Source: Hydrogenophaga sp. SL48
GTDB lineage: Bacteria; Pseudomonadota; Gammaproteobacteria; Burkholderiales; Burkholderiaceae_C
Reading direction: 5' to 3'
DNA length: 64,000 bases
Assembly: GCF_021729865.1 (NCBI RefSeq)
Contig: NZ_CP063400.1
Coordinates: 2,604,001-2,668,000 of the forward strand
The notes below the pieces were generated by a model that was not told where the DNA came from, made no database searches, and saw only the letters and a program-made list of their open reading frames with translations. Below, piece after piece: positions 25,422 to 33,860 of the stretch. The translations under genes and the position numbers were made by a program. The stretch's first letter is position 1. Every line of letters starts with the position of its first letter.

Positions 25422-27134
25422 TCAGGGTTCTTTCTCTTGAAGCAACCGCCACATCACCTTGCCACTGCCGCTCTTGGGTAGCGCATCGACAAACTGCACC
25501 ACGCGCGGCGCCTTGTAGACCGCCATGTTCTCGCGGCACCAGTGAATGATGTCCTGCTCGCTCGTCTGGCCACGCGCGGCATCGCGCAGCACCACGACGG
25601 CCTTCACGCTCTCGCCGCGGTAGCCGTCTTTGGTGCTGATCACGCAGGCCTCGGCGATCGCCGGGTGACGGAACATCAGCGCCTCGACCTCGGCCGGCCA
25701 GACCTTGAAACCGCTGGCGTTGATCATGCGTTTCAGGCGGTCGGTGATGAAGAAATAACCGTCCTCGTCCACCCGGCCCAGGTCGCCGGAGCGGAAGTAG
25801 CGCTGACCCTCGAACTGAATGAAGGCCGCCTCGGTGGCCTCGGGTCGCTTCCAGTAACCGCTGAAGACCGAAGGGCCGCGGATGATGATCTCGCCCGCCT
25901 CGCCCTGGGGCATTTCCTGCAGCGTCTCCGGGTCCACCACACGCGCCTCGACGCTCATGAACGGGATGCCCAGGCACTGCTGCTTGGGCGCGTCCGGCGG
26001 GTTGTTGTGCGAAGGCGCAGCGGTTTCGGTCAGACCGTAACCCTCGGCGTATCGCAAGCCGTACTGTTCGAACAGGCGCTGCGCGACCGCCTGCGGCATG
26101 GCCGCGCCACCACCCCCGATGAACTGCAGGCTGGAGAGGTCGTACTGGTCAAAGCGCGGGCTGGCCAGCAGGTCGATCACCATGGTGGGGATGTTGCTCC
26201 AGTTGGTCACCTTCCAGGCCGAGATCAGGCGCCCGGCCAGGTCGCGGTCCCAGCGCGGCATCAGCACCACCGTGGCGCCCACGTACAGGCCGGCGTGCAT
26301 GCCCACCACCATGCCGGTGATGTGGAACATGGGCACCACCACCAGCGACACGTTCTCGGCCGTGCTGCCGGCCCAGAGGCAGCCCGCGACCGCGTTGTGC
26401 ATGATGCTCGCGTGGGTGTGCATGCAGCCTTTGGGCAGTCCGGTGGTGCCGCTGGTGTAGGGCAGCACGCACAGGTCGGCGGGCTGGCGGTCGTGCGGCG
26501 GGGGCGCCACGGTGCAGGCCAGGGCCTCGGACCAGTCGGCCACCGTGCCGCCGGGCATGGCGGGCAAGGCATGGCGCGCGGCCAGCCAGTCGGTCCAGGC
26601 CGGTGGAATCTCGGCCTGCGGCCCGATGGCGTCGTGGTAGTGCGCCACCACCAGGTGCGTCAGGCGCTGCGCCTCGGGCAGCGCGGCGTTGGCCTGCAGC
26701 AGGTCGCCCGCGAGGTCGGCCGCGCTGATGGCGACCTTCACGTCCGGGTCGGTGATGTAGTGCTTGAGCTCTTCGGCCCGGTTCATCGGATTGACCGGCA
26801 CCACGACCGCGTTGGCACGCAGGATCGCGTAATGCGCCACGATCCATTGCGGGCAGTTCTGCATGAACAGGATCACGCGGTCTCCCGAACGCACGCCCTG
26901 CGAATGCAGGTGCGCCGCCAGGCGTTCGGCCTGTTCGAGCAGTTCGCGGTAGCTGGTGCTCTGGTCAAAAAACACCAGCGCCGGTTTGTCCGGGTAACGC
27001 TGCGCGTTCACCACCAGGTTGTGCCAGAGCGAGGTGGCCGGCGGGGTGATGCGGTGCGGCAGGCGTTTGGGCCAGAAGCGGTGGTGCGGCCGGACGGCAG
27101 CGGACGGCACCGGCGGAGCGGAGGGGGATGGCAT
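25422..27134 (-). CDS. AMP-dependent acyl-CoA synthetase/ligase
   Basis: A 570-residue enzyme that activates a carboxylic acid, probably a fatty acid, to acyl-AMP and then acyl-CoA. The ATP-binding motif LPYTSGTTGLPKG is near residue 192, GYGLTE near residue 320, the hinge block RSGDLGRVDEDGYFFITDRLK near residue 440, and the C-terminal catalytic Lys in SGSGKVMWR near residue 562. It has no signal peptide. The start at 27134 is preceded by CAGGAGACAAGCCG. Substrate chain length cannot be read from sequence; annotation as long-chain is common for this branch but unproven. Confidence 0.9.
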   Translation of the reverse strand: MPSPSAPPVPSAAVRPHHRFWPKRLPHRITPPATSLWHNLVVNAQRYPDKPALVFFDQSTSYRELLEQAERLAAHLHSQGVRSGDRVILFMQNCPQWIVAHYAILRANAVVVPVNPMNRAEELKHYITDPDVKVAISAADLAGDLLQANAALPEAQRLTHLVVAHYHDAIGPQAEIPPAWTDWLAARHALPAMPGGTVADWSEALACTVAPPPHDRQPADLCVLPYTSGTTGLPKGCMHTHASIMHNAVAGCLWAGSTAENVSLVVVPMFHITGMVVGMHAGLYVGATVVLMPRWDRDLAGRLISAWKVTNWSNIPTMVIDLLASPRFDQYDLSSLQFIGGGGAAMPQAVAQRLFEQYGLRYAEGYGLTETAAPSHNNPPDAPKQQCLGIPFMSVEARVVDPETLQEMPQGEAGEIIIRGPSVFSGYWKRPEATEAAFIQFEGQRYFRSGDLGRVDEDGYFFITDRLKRMINASGFKVWPAEVEALMFRHPAIAEACVISTKDGYRGESVKAVVVLRDAARGQTSEQDIIHWCRENMAVYKAPRVVQFVDALPKSGSGKVMWRLLQEKEP

Positions 27135-27441
27135 CGGCTTGTCTCCTGATGGGTTTCCGGCCACAGCATACGGTCGGGTGCTGCGAAAAGCACAGCAGGG
27201 TTGTCGCTCTTGGGACGGGTTGCCGGGCGGGGGCGCTGGCATGGAACCTGCTGATGGGATGGCCTCGGACCGGTGGTCGGTGGTGGAGCGATGCGGTCAT
27301 ACATTCTTCGCATAGTTTTCCCACGTAAACCCCGATGTCCCGGCCCGCAAGGCGGTAATACAGTCGCCCTGCGGGTGCAAACCGCCCCTTTCTGGTGCGG
27401 CGCAACCTGACGATCAACCTCTACAGAGAACCGGAGAAACC
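27135..27441. other. Gene-free 307 bases upstream of aapJ
   Basis: This gap lies between the divergently oriented acyl-CoA ligase and aapJ genes and should carry both promoters. The only clear element is the aapJ ribosome binding site (CCGGAGAAACC before 27442). I see no convincing sigma-54 box, operator palindrome or riboswitch. Confidence 0.5.
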
Positions 27442-28470
27442 ATGAAATTGAATGCACTGAAACTGGCCGTGCTGGGCCTGGGCGCAGCCTCGGCATTGGT
27501 GAGCTTGCCCGCCCACGCGGGCAAGACCGTGGACGCCATCAAGGCGCGTGGACAGCTGGTCTGTGGTGTGAACGTGGGTCTGGCGGGCTTCTCCGCCGCC
27601 GACAGCAACGGCGCCTGGACGGGTCTGGACGTGGACTACTGCAAGGCCGTCGCAGCCGCCCTGCTGGGCGATGCCACCAAAGTCAAGTGGGTGCCCCTGA
27701 CGGCCCAGCAGCGCTTCACGGCCCTGCAATCCGGCGAGGTCGATGTGCTCTCGCGCAACACCACCAACACCCTGTCGCGCGACGCCTCGCTGGGGCTGCA
27801 CTTCGTGGGCGTGAACTACTACGACGGCCAGGGCTTCCTGGTCAACAAGGGCAAGATCACCAGCGCCAAACAGCTCAAGGGCGCCACGGTGTGCGTGCAG
27901 TCCGGCACCACCACCGAGAAAAACCTGACCGACTTCTCCCGCGCCAACAAGCTCAACATCAAGGCCGTGGTGTTCGAGAAGCTGGAAGCCTCCACCGGCG
28001 CCTACTTCGCCGGCCGCTGCCAGGCCTACACCACCGACGCCTCGGGCCTGGCCTCGATCCGCGCCAAGGAAGCCAAGGTGCCGGCCGACCACGTGATCCT
28101 GCCCGACCTGATCTCCAAGGAACCCCTGGGCCCGATGGTGCGCCGCGGTGATGACGAGTTCTTCGCCATCAGCAAGTGGGTGCTCAACGGCCTGATCGAA
28201 GCCGAGGAATACGGCATCACCCAGGCCAACGTGGACCAGATGAAGACCAGCACCGACCCGCAGGTCGGCCGCATGCTGGGCTCGACCGAAGACCTCGGCA
28301 AGCACCTGGGCCTGGACAAGGAATGGCTGGCCCGCTCGATCAAGGCCGTGGGCAACTACGGTGAAATGTTCGAACGCAACGTCGGCCCCAAGACGGCCAT
28401 CAACCTGCCGCGCGGCAAGAACAACCTCTGGAGCGCGGGCGGCTTCATGTACGCGGCACCGCTGCGCTGA
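27442..28470 (+). CDS. aapJ: General L-amino-acid ABC transporter, periplasmic receptor AapJ
   Basis: A 342-residue periplasmic binding protein (SBP family 3) with a signal peptide of about 26 residues (cleavage at SLPAHA-GKT). The SBP_3 pattern includes VDAIKARGQLVCGVNVGLAGFSA, TGLDVDYCKAVAAALLGD and RFTALQSGEVDVLSRNTTNT. The following aapQ, aapM and aapP genes complete a broad-range amino-acid importer of the AapJQMP type known from Rhizobium. It probably receives most transcription: a strong hairpin lies between it and aapQ. Confidence 0.93.
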   Translation: MKLNALKLAVLGLGAASALVSLPAHAGKTVDAIKARGQLVCGVNVGLAGFSAADSNGAWTGLDVDYCKAVAAALLGDATKVKWVPLTAQQRFTALQSGEVDVLSRNTTNTLSRDASLGLHFVGVNYYDGQGFLVNKGKITSAKQLKGATVCVQSGTTTEKNLTDFSRANKLNIKAVVFEKLEASTGAYFAGRCQAYTTDASGLASIRAKEAKVPADHVILPDLISKEPLGPMVRRGDDEFFAISKWVLNGLIEAEEYGITQANVDQMKTSTDPQVGRMLGSTEDLGKHLGLDKEWLARSIKAVGNYGEMFERNVGPKTAINLPRGKNNLWSAGGFMYAAPLR

Positions 28471-28499
28471 TCCGTTCCCACCGGCACTTGGCCGCCGCA

Positions 28500-28551
28500 G
28501 GCACAAGTGTTCTATGAACCTGGTTTCGTAGGGCACTTGTGCCGTTTTTTT
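28500..28551 (+). terminator. Terminator-like hairpin between aapJ and aapQ
   Basis: The perfect ten-base-pair stem GGCACAAGTG/CACTTGTGCC (28500-28509 with 28534-28543) encloses a 24-base loop and is followed by a run of seven T after one G. As it lies between the receptor and permease genes, it likely lowers permease expression relative to the receptor. Confidence 0.8.
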
Positions 28552-28577
28552 AGCTTTTCACTCTGGAACTGCCTCCC

Positions 28578-29777
28578 ATGTCCCATCAGCCCTTGATTGA
28601 AGCGCGGCCGCTGCCCGCCAAAAAACGGCGCTCGATGTCCTGGAACAGCCGCGAAGGCCGCAGCGTCATCTACCAGATCGTCGCCATCGCGTCGGTGGTG
28701 GCCCTAGGCTGGCTGCTGGTGCGCAACACGCTGCGCAACATGCGCGAACGCGGCATCCAGAGCGGCTACGACTTCATGGGTCAGCCGTTCGGTTTCGACA
28801 TCAGCGAAACCGTGATCCCGTACGACGTGATGAGCACGTACTGGACGGCGTTCTCCATCGGCCTGCTCAACACGCTGAAGGTGGCTGTCATCGGCATCGT
28901 GCTGGCCACGATCCTGGGCACCCTGATCGGCATCGGCCGCTTCTCCACCAACTTTCTGGTGCGCAAGCTCTGTTACGGCTACGTCGAGTTCTTCCGCAAC
29001 GTGCCCATCTACCTGCAGCTGCTGATCTGGTACATCGTGTTCACCGAAATCCTGCCCAGCTTCGAAGAGGCCTGGCAGGTGGGCCACGTCTACCTGAGCA
29101 AGAACGGCCTGGCCTTCCCCTGGCCGGTGTGGAAGCTGGGGCAGACGCTGGCGCTCATCGGCCTCGTGCTGGGCGTCATCGCGTCGGCCATGTACTCGCG
29201 CAAGGCGCAGCGGCACTTCGACCTGACCGGCCAGCAACAACCGGTGCTGTGGGTGTCCCTGGCGCTGATCGTCGGACTCGCGGTCGCGGGCTGGCTCGCG
29301 GGTGGTGCGCCCTCCGGCTGGGACCTGCCCGTGAAGGGCGATTTCCAGATCGAGAACGGTGCCGTGTTCAGCCCCGAGTTCACCGCGTTGCTGCTGGGCC
29401 TGGTGCTGTACACCGCGTCGTTCATCGCCGAAATCGTGCGCTCAGGCATCGCGTCGGTGTCGCTGGGCCAGCATGAAGCCGCGGCTTCACTGGGCCTGAA
29501 CAAGGGCCATTCGATGCGGCTGGTGGTGCTGCCGCAGGCGCTGCGCGTGATCATCCCGCCGCTGACCAGCCAGTACCTGAACCTGACCAAAAACTCCTCG
29601 CTCGCGGTGGCCGTGGGTTACCCCGAACTGGTGTCGATCGCCAACACCACACTCAACCAGACCGGCCGCGCCATCGAGGCCCTGTCGATCGTGATGCTGG
29701 TGTACCTCGCGCTCTCGCTCATCACCTCGGCGCTGATGAACTGGTTCAACGCCAGTGCCGCCATCCAGGAACGCTGA
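28578..29777 (+). CDS. aapQ: Amino-acid ABC transporter permease AapQ
   Basis: A 399-residue inner-membrane subunit with about eight helices. Helix 1 follows a basic start; the permease ABC-contact loop EAAASLGLNKGHSMRLVVLPQALRVIIPPLTSQYLNL is near residue 320. The long form of this permease, with a large periplasmic insert near residues 150-260, is typical of AapQ rather than the 220-residue HisQ type. It pairs with AapM, which shares the same architecture. The start at 28578 is consistent with spacing after the hairpin. Confidence 0.93.
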   Translation: MSHQPLIEARPLPAKKRRSMSWNSREGRSVIYQIVAIASVVALGWLLVRNTLRNMRERGIQSGYDFMGQPFGFDISETVIPYDVMSTYWTAFSIGLLNTLKVAVIGIVLATILGTLIGIGRFSTNFLVRKLCYGYVEFFRNVPIYLQLLIWYIVFTEILPSFEEAWQVGHVYLSKNGLAFPWPVWKLGQTLALIGLVLGVIASAMYSRKAQRHFDLTGQQQPVLWVSLALIVGLAVAGWLAGGAPSGWDLPVKGDFQIENGAVFSPEFTALLLGLVLYTASFIAEIVRSGIASVSLGQHEAAASLGLNKGHSMRLVVLPQALRVIIPPLTSQYLNLTKNSSLAVAVGYPELVSIANTTLNQTGRAIEALSIVMLVYLALSLITSALMNWFNASAAIQER

Positions 29778-29788
29778 GCATGAAACAC

Positions 29789-29867
29789 CACCCCTGCAGC
29801 GCTTCGCGCTACCCCCTCAAGGGGGCGGCACTGGCCGTCCGGCCAAGCCGGCCCGGCGATGCCTCCC
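29789..29867 (+). repeat. 3'-sense hairpin element, copy 5 (aapQ-aapM gap)
   Basis: Starts eleven bases after the aapQ stop, inside the operon. Stems: AGCGCTTCGCGCT, CCCCCTCAAGGGGG, CCGGC-CAA-GCCGG, outer GGCA/TGCC. Confidence 0.8.
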
Positions 29868-29921
29868 GGTTGGGCCCTTTCACGCGGTGCGAATCGCACA
29901 CCGGATCGGTGGAGAACTGAG

Positions 29922-31025
29922 ATGCAACAGATTTATCAGAACATTCCTGCGCGCCCGATGCCGGGCAAGAGCACCGGTGCCGTGGCCTGGCTCAGGGCCA
30001 ACCTGTTCTCCAGCGTCTTCAACAGCGCCATGACGCTGCTGGTGGCGGCGGTGGTGGTGCTGGCCGTGGCCAAGAGCCTGGACTGGGCGCTGTTCAACGC
30101 CGTGTTCGGCGCCCACCTCGAGGCCTGCAACAACATGCGGGGCATCGGCGCCTGCTGGGGCGTGGTCACCGAAAAGGGCCGCCTGATCGTGATGGGCCGC
30201 TACCCGCAGGCCGAGCACTGGCGCCCGGTGATCGCCACCGCGCTGATGCTGGGCGTGGTGGGCATCAGCTGCATGCCGCGCTTCTGGAACCGCTGGCTCG
30301 GCCCGATCTGGGTGGCCATGCTGGTGGTCTATTTCATCCTCATGAAGGGCGGCGTGCTCGGACTGACCGCGGTCGACACCGACCAGTGGGGCGGCCTGCC
30401 GCTGACCGTGATGCTCACCGTGGTGTCGATGACCATGGCCTTCCCGCTGGCGATCTTCGTGGCGCTGGGCCGGCGCTCCCACATGCCGGCCATCAGAACC
30501 ATCTGCACGCTCTACGTGGAGCTGATCCGCGGTGTGCCGCTGATCACGGTGCTGTTCATGGCCTCGTTCATGCTGCCGCTGTTCATGCCCGAAGGCGTGA
30601 GCGTGGACGTGCTGATCCGCGTGGTGATCGCCATCACGCTGTTCTCGGCCGCCTACATGGCCGAGGTGGTGCGCGGCGGCCTGCAGGCCCTGCCCAAGGG
30701 GCAGACCGAAGCGGCGGCCACGCTGGGCCTGAGCTACTGGCAGGCGCAACGCAAGATCGTGCTGCCGCAGGCGCTGTCAATGGTGGTGCCCTCGCTCATG
30801 AACACCTTCATCGGGATGTTCAAGGACACCTCGCTGGTGACCATCGTCTCGCTGTACGAGCTGACCGGTGCGCTGGCCCTGGCGCTCAACGCCGATGCCG
30901 ACTGGCGCCCCTTCAAGCTCGAAGCCTATTTCTTCATCACGCTGATCTATTTCGTGTTCTGTTTCGCCATGTCGCGCTACAGCCTGTGGGTTGAAAAACG
31001 CACCGCCGTGAGCAAGGTGAGATGA
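29922..31025 (+). CDS. aapM: Amino-acid ABC transporter permease AapM
   Basis: A 367-residue inner-membrane subunit with about eight helices that pairs with AapQ. The ABC-contact block EAAATLGLSYWQAQRKIVLPQALSMVVPSLMNTFIGMFKDTSLVTIVS lies near residue 268, and LYVELIRGVPLITVLF is the conserved preceding segment. A ribosome binding site GGTGGAGAACTGAG supports the start at 29922. The gap to aapQ is 144 bases and holds a hairpin element, long for an operon but compatible with co-transcription. Confidence 0.93.
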   Translation: MQQIYQNIPARPMPGKSTGAVAWLRANLFSSVFNSAMTLLVAAVVVLAVAKSLDWALFNAVFGAHLEACNNMRGIGACWGVVTEKGRLIVMGRYPQAEHWRPVIATALMLGVVGISCMPRFWNRWLGPIWVAMLVVYFILMKGGVLGLTAVDTDQWGGLPLTVMLTVVSMTMAFPLAIFVALGRRSHMPAIRTICTLYVELIRGVPLITVLFMASFMLPLFMPEGVSVDVLIRVVIAITLFSAAYMAEVVRGGLQALPKGQTEAAATLGLSYWQAQRKIVLPQALSMVVPSLMNTFIGMFKDTSLVTIVSLYELTGALALALNADADWRPFKLEAYFFITLIYFVFCFAMSRYSLWVEKRTAVSKVR

Positions 31026-31104
31026 CCCCCTGCGCCGCTTCGCGTCTCCCCCCTGAAAGGGGGGCGTCACCAGCCGTCTGGCAAAGCCAGCCCGGCGGTG
31101 CCTC
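31026..31104 (+). repeat. 3'-sense hairpin element, copy 6 (aapM-aapP gap)
   Basis: Begins at the aapM stop. Stems: CGCCGCTTCGCG, CCCCCCTGAAAGGGGGG, CTGGC-AAA-GCCAG (a compensatory change relative to CCGGC/GCCGG). Confidence 0.8.
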
Positions 31105-31173
31105 TGGGCGAGATCCCCTCGCGCGCCATCCATCACGCATCGATCAAGTCGAGTCTCTTTTCGAAAGCCTCTC

Positions 31174-31929
31174 ATGACCCAACAAGAAGCCCCCATCATC
31201 CAGTTCGCCGGTGTCAACAAGTGGTACGCCAGCAATGGCTACCACGTGCTGCGCGACGTGAACCTCAGTTTCGCCAAGGGCGAAAAGGTCGTGATCTGCG
31301 GCCCTTCGGGCTCGGGCAAGTCCACGCTGATCCGCTGTGTCAACGCGCTGGAGGAATACCAGGAGGGCAAGCTCACGGTGGACGGCACCCTGGTCGGCGA
31401 CGACCTCAAGGGCGTCGACAAGGTGCGCCGCGAAGTCGGCATGGTGTTCCAGCAGTTCAACCTGTTCCCGCACCTGACCGTGCTGGAGAACCTGATCCTC
31501 TCGCCCACCTGGGTGGCCAAGATGCCGCGCAACGTGGCGATTGAAAAGGCCATGGTGCAGCTGGAGCGCGTGCGCATCGCCGAACACGCCCACAAGTACC
31601 CGCTGCAGCTCTCCGGCGGCCAGCAGCAGCGCGTGGCCATTGCGCGCGCGCTGTGCCTCACGCCCAAGATCATGCTGTTCGACGAGCCCACCTCGGCGCT
31701 CGACCCGGAGATGATCAAGGAGGTGCTGGACGTGATGATCGGTCTGGCCGACCAGGGCATGACCATGTTGTGCGTGACGCACGAGATGGGCTTCGCCAAG
31801 GCCGTGGCCGACCGCGTGATCTTCATGGACCAGGGCCAGGTGGTCGAGCAGAACACACCCGAGGAGTTCTTCAACCACCCGCAGACCGACCGCAGCAAGG
31901 ACTTCCTGTCCAAGATCCTCGGGCACTGA
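31174..31929 (+). CDS. aapP: Amino-acid ABC transporter ATP-binding protein AapP
   Basis: A 251-residue cytoplasmic ATPase that powers AapQM. The Walker A GPSGSGKS is near residue 47, the Q-loop [10 protein letters not shown] near residue 92, the signature LSGGQQQR near residue 145, Walker [13 protein letters not shown] near residue 167 and the H-loop VTHEMGFA near residue 203. It closes the aapJQMP operon. Downstream, an inverted CCGCCGGAAGGCGG hairpin (about 31940-31953) may aid termination. Confidence 0.95.
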   Translation: MTQQEAPIIQFAGVNKWYASNGYHVLRDVNLSFAKGEKVVICGPSGSGKSTLIRCVNALEEYQEGKLTVDGTLVGDDLKGVDKVRREVGMVFQQFNLFPHLTVLENLILSPTWVAKMPRNVAIEKAMVQLERVRIAEHAHKYPLQLSGGQQQRVAIARALCLTPKIMLFDEPTSALDPEMIKEVLDVMIGLADQGMTMLCVTHEMGFAKAVADRVIFMDQGQVVEQNTPEEFFNHPQTDRSKDFLSKILGH

Positions 31930-32084
31930 GGGCCCCAGACCGCCGGAAGGCGGCCTGTCTCCTCACCGACCGGTCTGACCGCCCGCACACCCAGCGCCAC
32001 TGGCGCCGCGCTGGCGTTGCGTCCCCGGTGCCGCCGGTCGTGTCCCGCAATGAACTTCTGGCGCTCGCCGGTATCATTCCCTGC

Positions 32085-32417
32085 ATGCGTCACTGGCTGC
32101 TCATTTTTCTGATCGCCCTGCTCCCGCTGCGCGGCTGGGCGAGTGACGCCATGGCCGTGTCGATGCCATCTCCCCCCGGCACCGCGGCGCACTGCGCCGA
32201 GCACACCTCGGCGGCCGACACCAGCGGTCACGAAGACGCCGCAGCGGACGAACAGCAGGCCCACGCCCTGTGCGACGTCTGCAACGGTCCGGCCATGACC
32301 GCCGGCCCCCACCCAGGGCCCGCCGCTGCGCCCCTGCCGCAGGCCCTCGTGGCGCCCGAGCGCAGCGACTTCGCCAGCGCCGTGCTCCAGCGCGGCCACA
32401 AGCCCCCCATCGCCTGA
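32085..32417 (+). CDS. Small exported Cys/His protein heading the copper cluster (DUF2946-like)
   Basis: A 110-residue protein with a hydrophobic signal of about 20 residues (LLIFLIALLPLRGWA) and several metal-binding-type residues: Cys and His in AAHCAEH, and HALCDVCN with two Cys. This arrangement resembles DUF2946 proteins, small secreted proteins that often start copper clusters in Burkholderiales. It is 78 bases before the TolC-like gene, on the same strand, and likely part of that operon. Metal binding is inferred from the residues and neighbours. Confidence 0.7.
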   Translation: MRHWLLIFLIALLPLRGWASDAMAVSMPSPPGTAAHCAEHTSAADTSGHEDAAADEQQAHALCDVCNGPAMTAGPHPGPAAAPLPQALVAPERSDFASAVLQRGHKPPIA

Positions 32418-32495
32418 ACTCACCCACCCGTGGTGCGTCCGCGCGTCCCCCTGCGGGACCGCGTTCGCACCGGTTTGTGAATTCAGGAGATGACC

Positions 32496-33857
32496 ATGAC
32501 CCCATTCCAGCGGCACCGTCCGCTGCTGCACCATCTTGCCTGGGCGGGCCTGCTCGCCCTGCCGCTCATGGGTGCCCGTGCACAGGCGGTGTCCGAAGCG
32601 CAGCGCGCCGCCGACCCCGCCGCCCCCACCCCGGCCGTTGCCTCCGCGCCGGCCCGACCCGCCCCCGTGGCATCACCGCCCCTGCCGGACAACCCGGCCG
32701 ACGCGCTGAAGCAGTGGCGAGAAGCCAATGAACGTGTGGCCGCCTTCCCCCGCGGGCACATCGACATCCTGCGCGCCGAGGCCAGGGACACCGGCGGCTC
32801 GGCCGAGGCCACCGGCCAACCCAGCCCGCTGTCGCTCGATGACGCGCTGCGCCAGTCGCTGCGCCTGCGGCCCGAACTGCTGGACAGCCCCCGCGGCAGC
32901 GCCCTGGCGCAATACGGACGCCACCGGGCCCTGCTGGCCCATGTGGCCGAGCTGCGCCGCACCTGGGTGGACGCGGTCGCCGCTGGCCAGGCGCAGCGCC
33001 TGCAGCAGGCACGGCTGGACGCCGCCCGCAGCGCCGCCGAACTCGGGCGACGCATGGTGCAGGCCGGCAACTGGAGCCAGGCCCGGCTGCTGCGCGAACA
33101 GCTTGCCGAGGCGCGGGAAACGGCGTCCTTGCTGCAAGCCCAACAAGCCTCGCTGGGTGCCCGCGAGCGGCTGGCCCGCCTGCTGGGCCTGTGGCAGGGC
33201 CACGCGGTGGCCGAACTCGACCAGCGCCTGCCGGCCGAGCTGGCGGCGCCACCCGCGACACTGGAGGGTGACGCCCAAGGCATCGAAGCCCGTGTGCTGG
33301 CCCAGGACGCCGCCCTGGCGCTGCAGCGCATCGACGCGGTGCGTGACATCGAGGCCACGACCCCGGCACAGCGCGCCGCCTGGGACCGGGCGTTGCAGGA
33401 GAGCGCCGCGGGCGTCGATGCCACCACGCTGCCCACCGCGCCGCTGAGCCTGCGCGACACCCGCCTCGCCAACGACCATGGGCTGGAACGCGCGGTGTCG
33501 GCCGAGGCCGGTTTGCTGAGCGCCGCGGTGGCCCGGCGCTCGGCCGCGCGCGAAGCCTGGGGCCGCTTGCAGGCGCAGCACGCGCTGGCGCAGCAGACCC
33601 ACGCGGTCATCCTGCCGCTGCAAACCGCCCTGGAGCAGGAAACCCTGCTGCGCTACAACGGCATGCTGCAAAGCACCTGGGACCTGCTGGAAGCCAGCCG
33701 CGAACGCCTGGCCGCCACGGCCGCGGCCGCCCAGGCCCGCCGCGACTTCTGGCTCGCTCATCTCGACTGGCAACTGCTGCTCGCCGGCGGTGCCTACCAG
33801 CCCCCCGGCGCCAGCGCCACCATGGCGCCCGCCGGCGCTGCCCCCCAAGGACACTGA
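32496..33857 (+). CDS. TolC-family outer-membrane factor of the copper cluster
   Basis: A 453-residue outer-membrane efflux protein homologue. After a signal (ending GARA) comes an Ala/Pro-rich linker to about residue 60, then two long coiled-coil helical stretches (for example RTWVDAVAAGQAQRLQQARLDAARSA) typical of TolC alpha-barrels. ATG 32496 is set by AGGAGATGACC spacing; the ATG at 32490 is too close. It lacks CusA and CusB partners in this window. The protein may function with an RND or other pump encoded elsewhere, or be adapted to the neighbouring oxidase. It ends three bases before the multicopper oxidase start. Confidence 0.82.
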   Translation: MTPFQRHRPLLHHLAWAGLLALPLMGARAQAVSEAQRAADPAAPTPAVASAPARPAPVASPPLPDNPADALKQWREANERVAAFPRGHIDILRAEARDTGGSAEATGQPSPLSLDDALRQSLRLRPELLDSPRGSALAQYGRHRALLAHVAELRRTWVDAVAAGQAQRLQQARLDAARSAAELGRRMVQAGNWSQARLLREQLAEARETASLLQAQQASLGARERLARLLGLWQGHAVAELDQRLPAELAAPPATLEGDAQGIEARVLAQDAALALQRIDAVRDIEATTPAQRAAWDRALQESAAGVDATTLPTAPLSLRDTRLANDHGLERAVSAEAGLLSAAVARRSAAREAWGRLQAQHALAQQTHAVILPLQTALEQETLLRYNGMLQSTWDLLEASRERLAATAAAAQARRDFWLAHLDWQLLLAGGAYQPPGASATMAPAGAAPQGH

Positions 33858-33860
33858 CTC

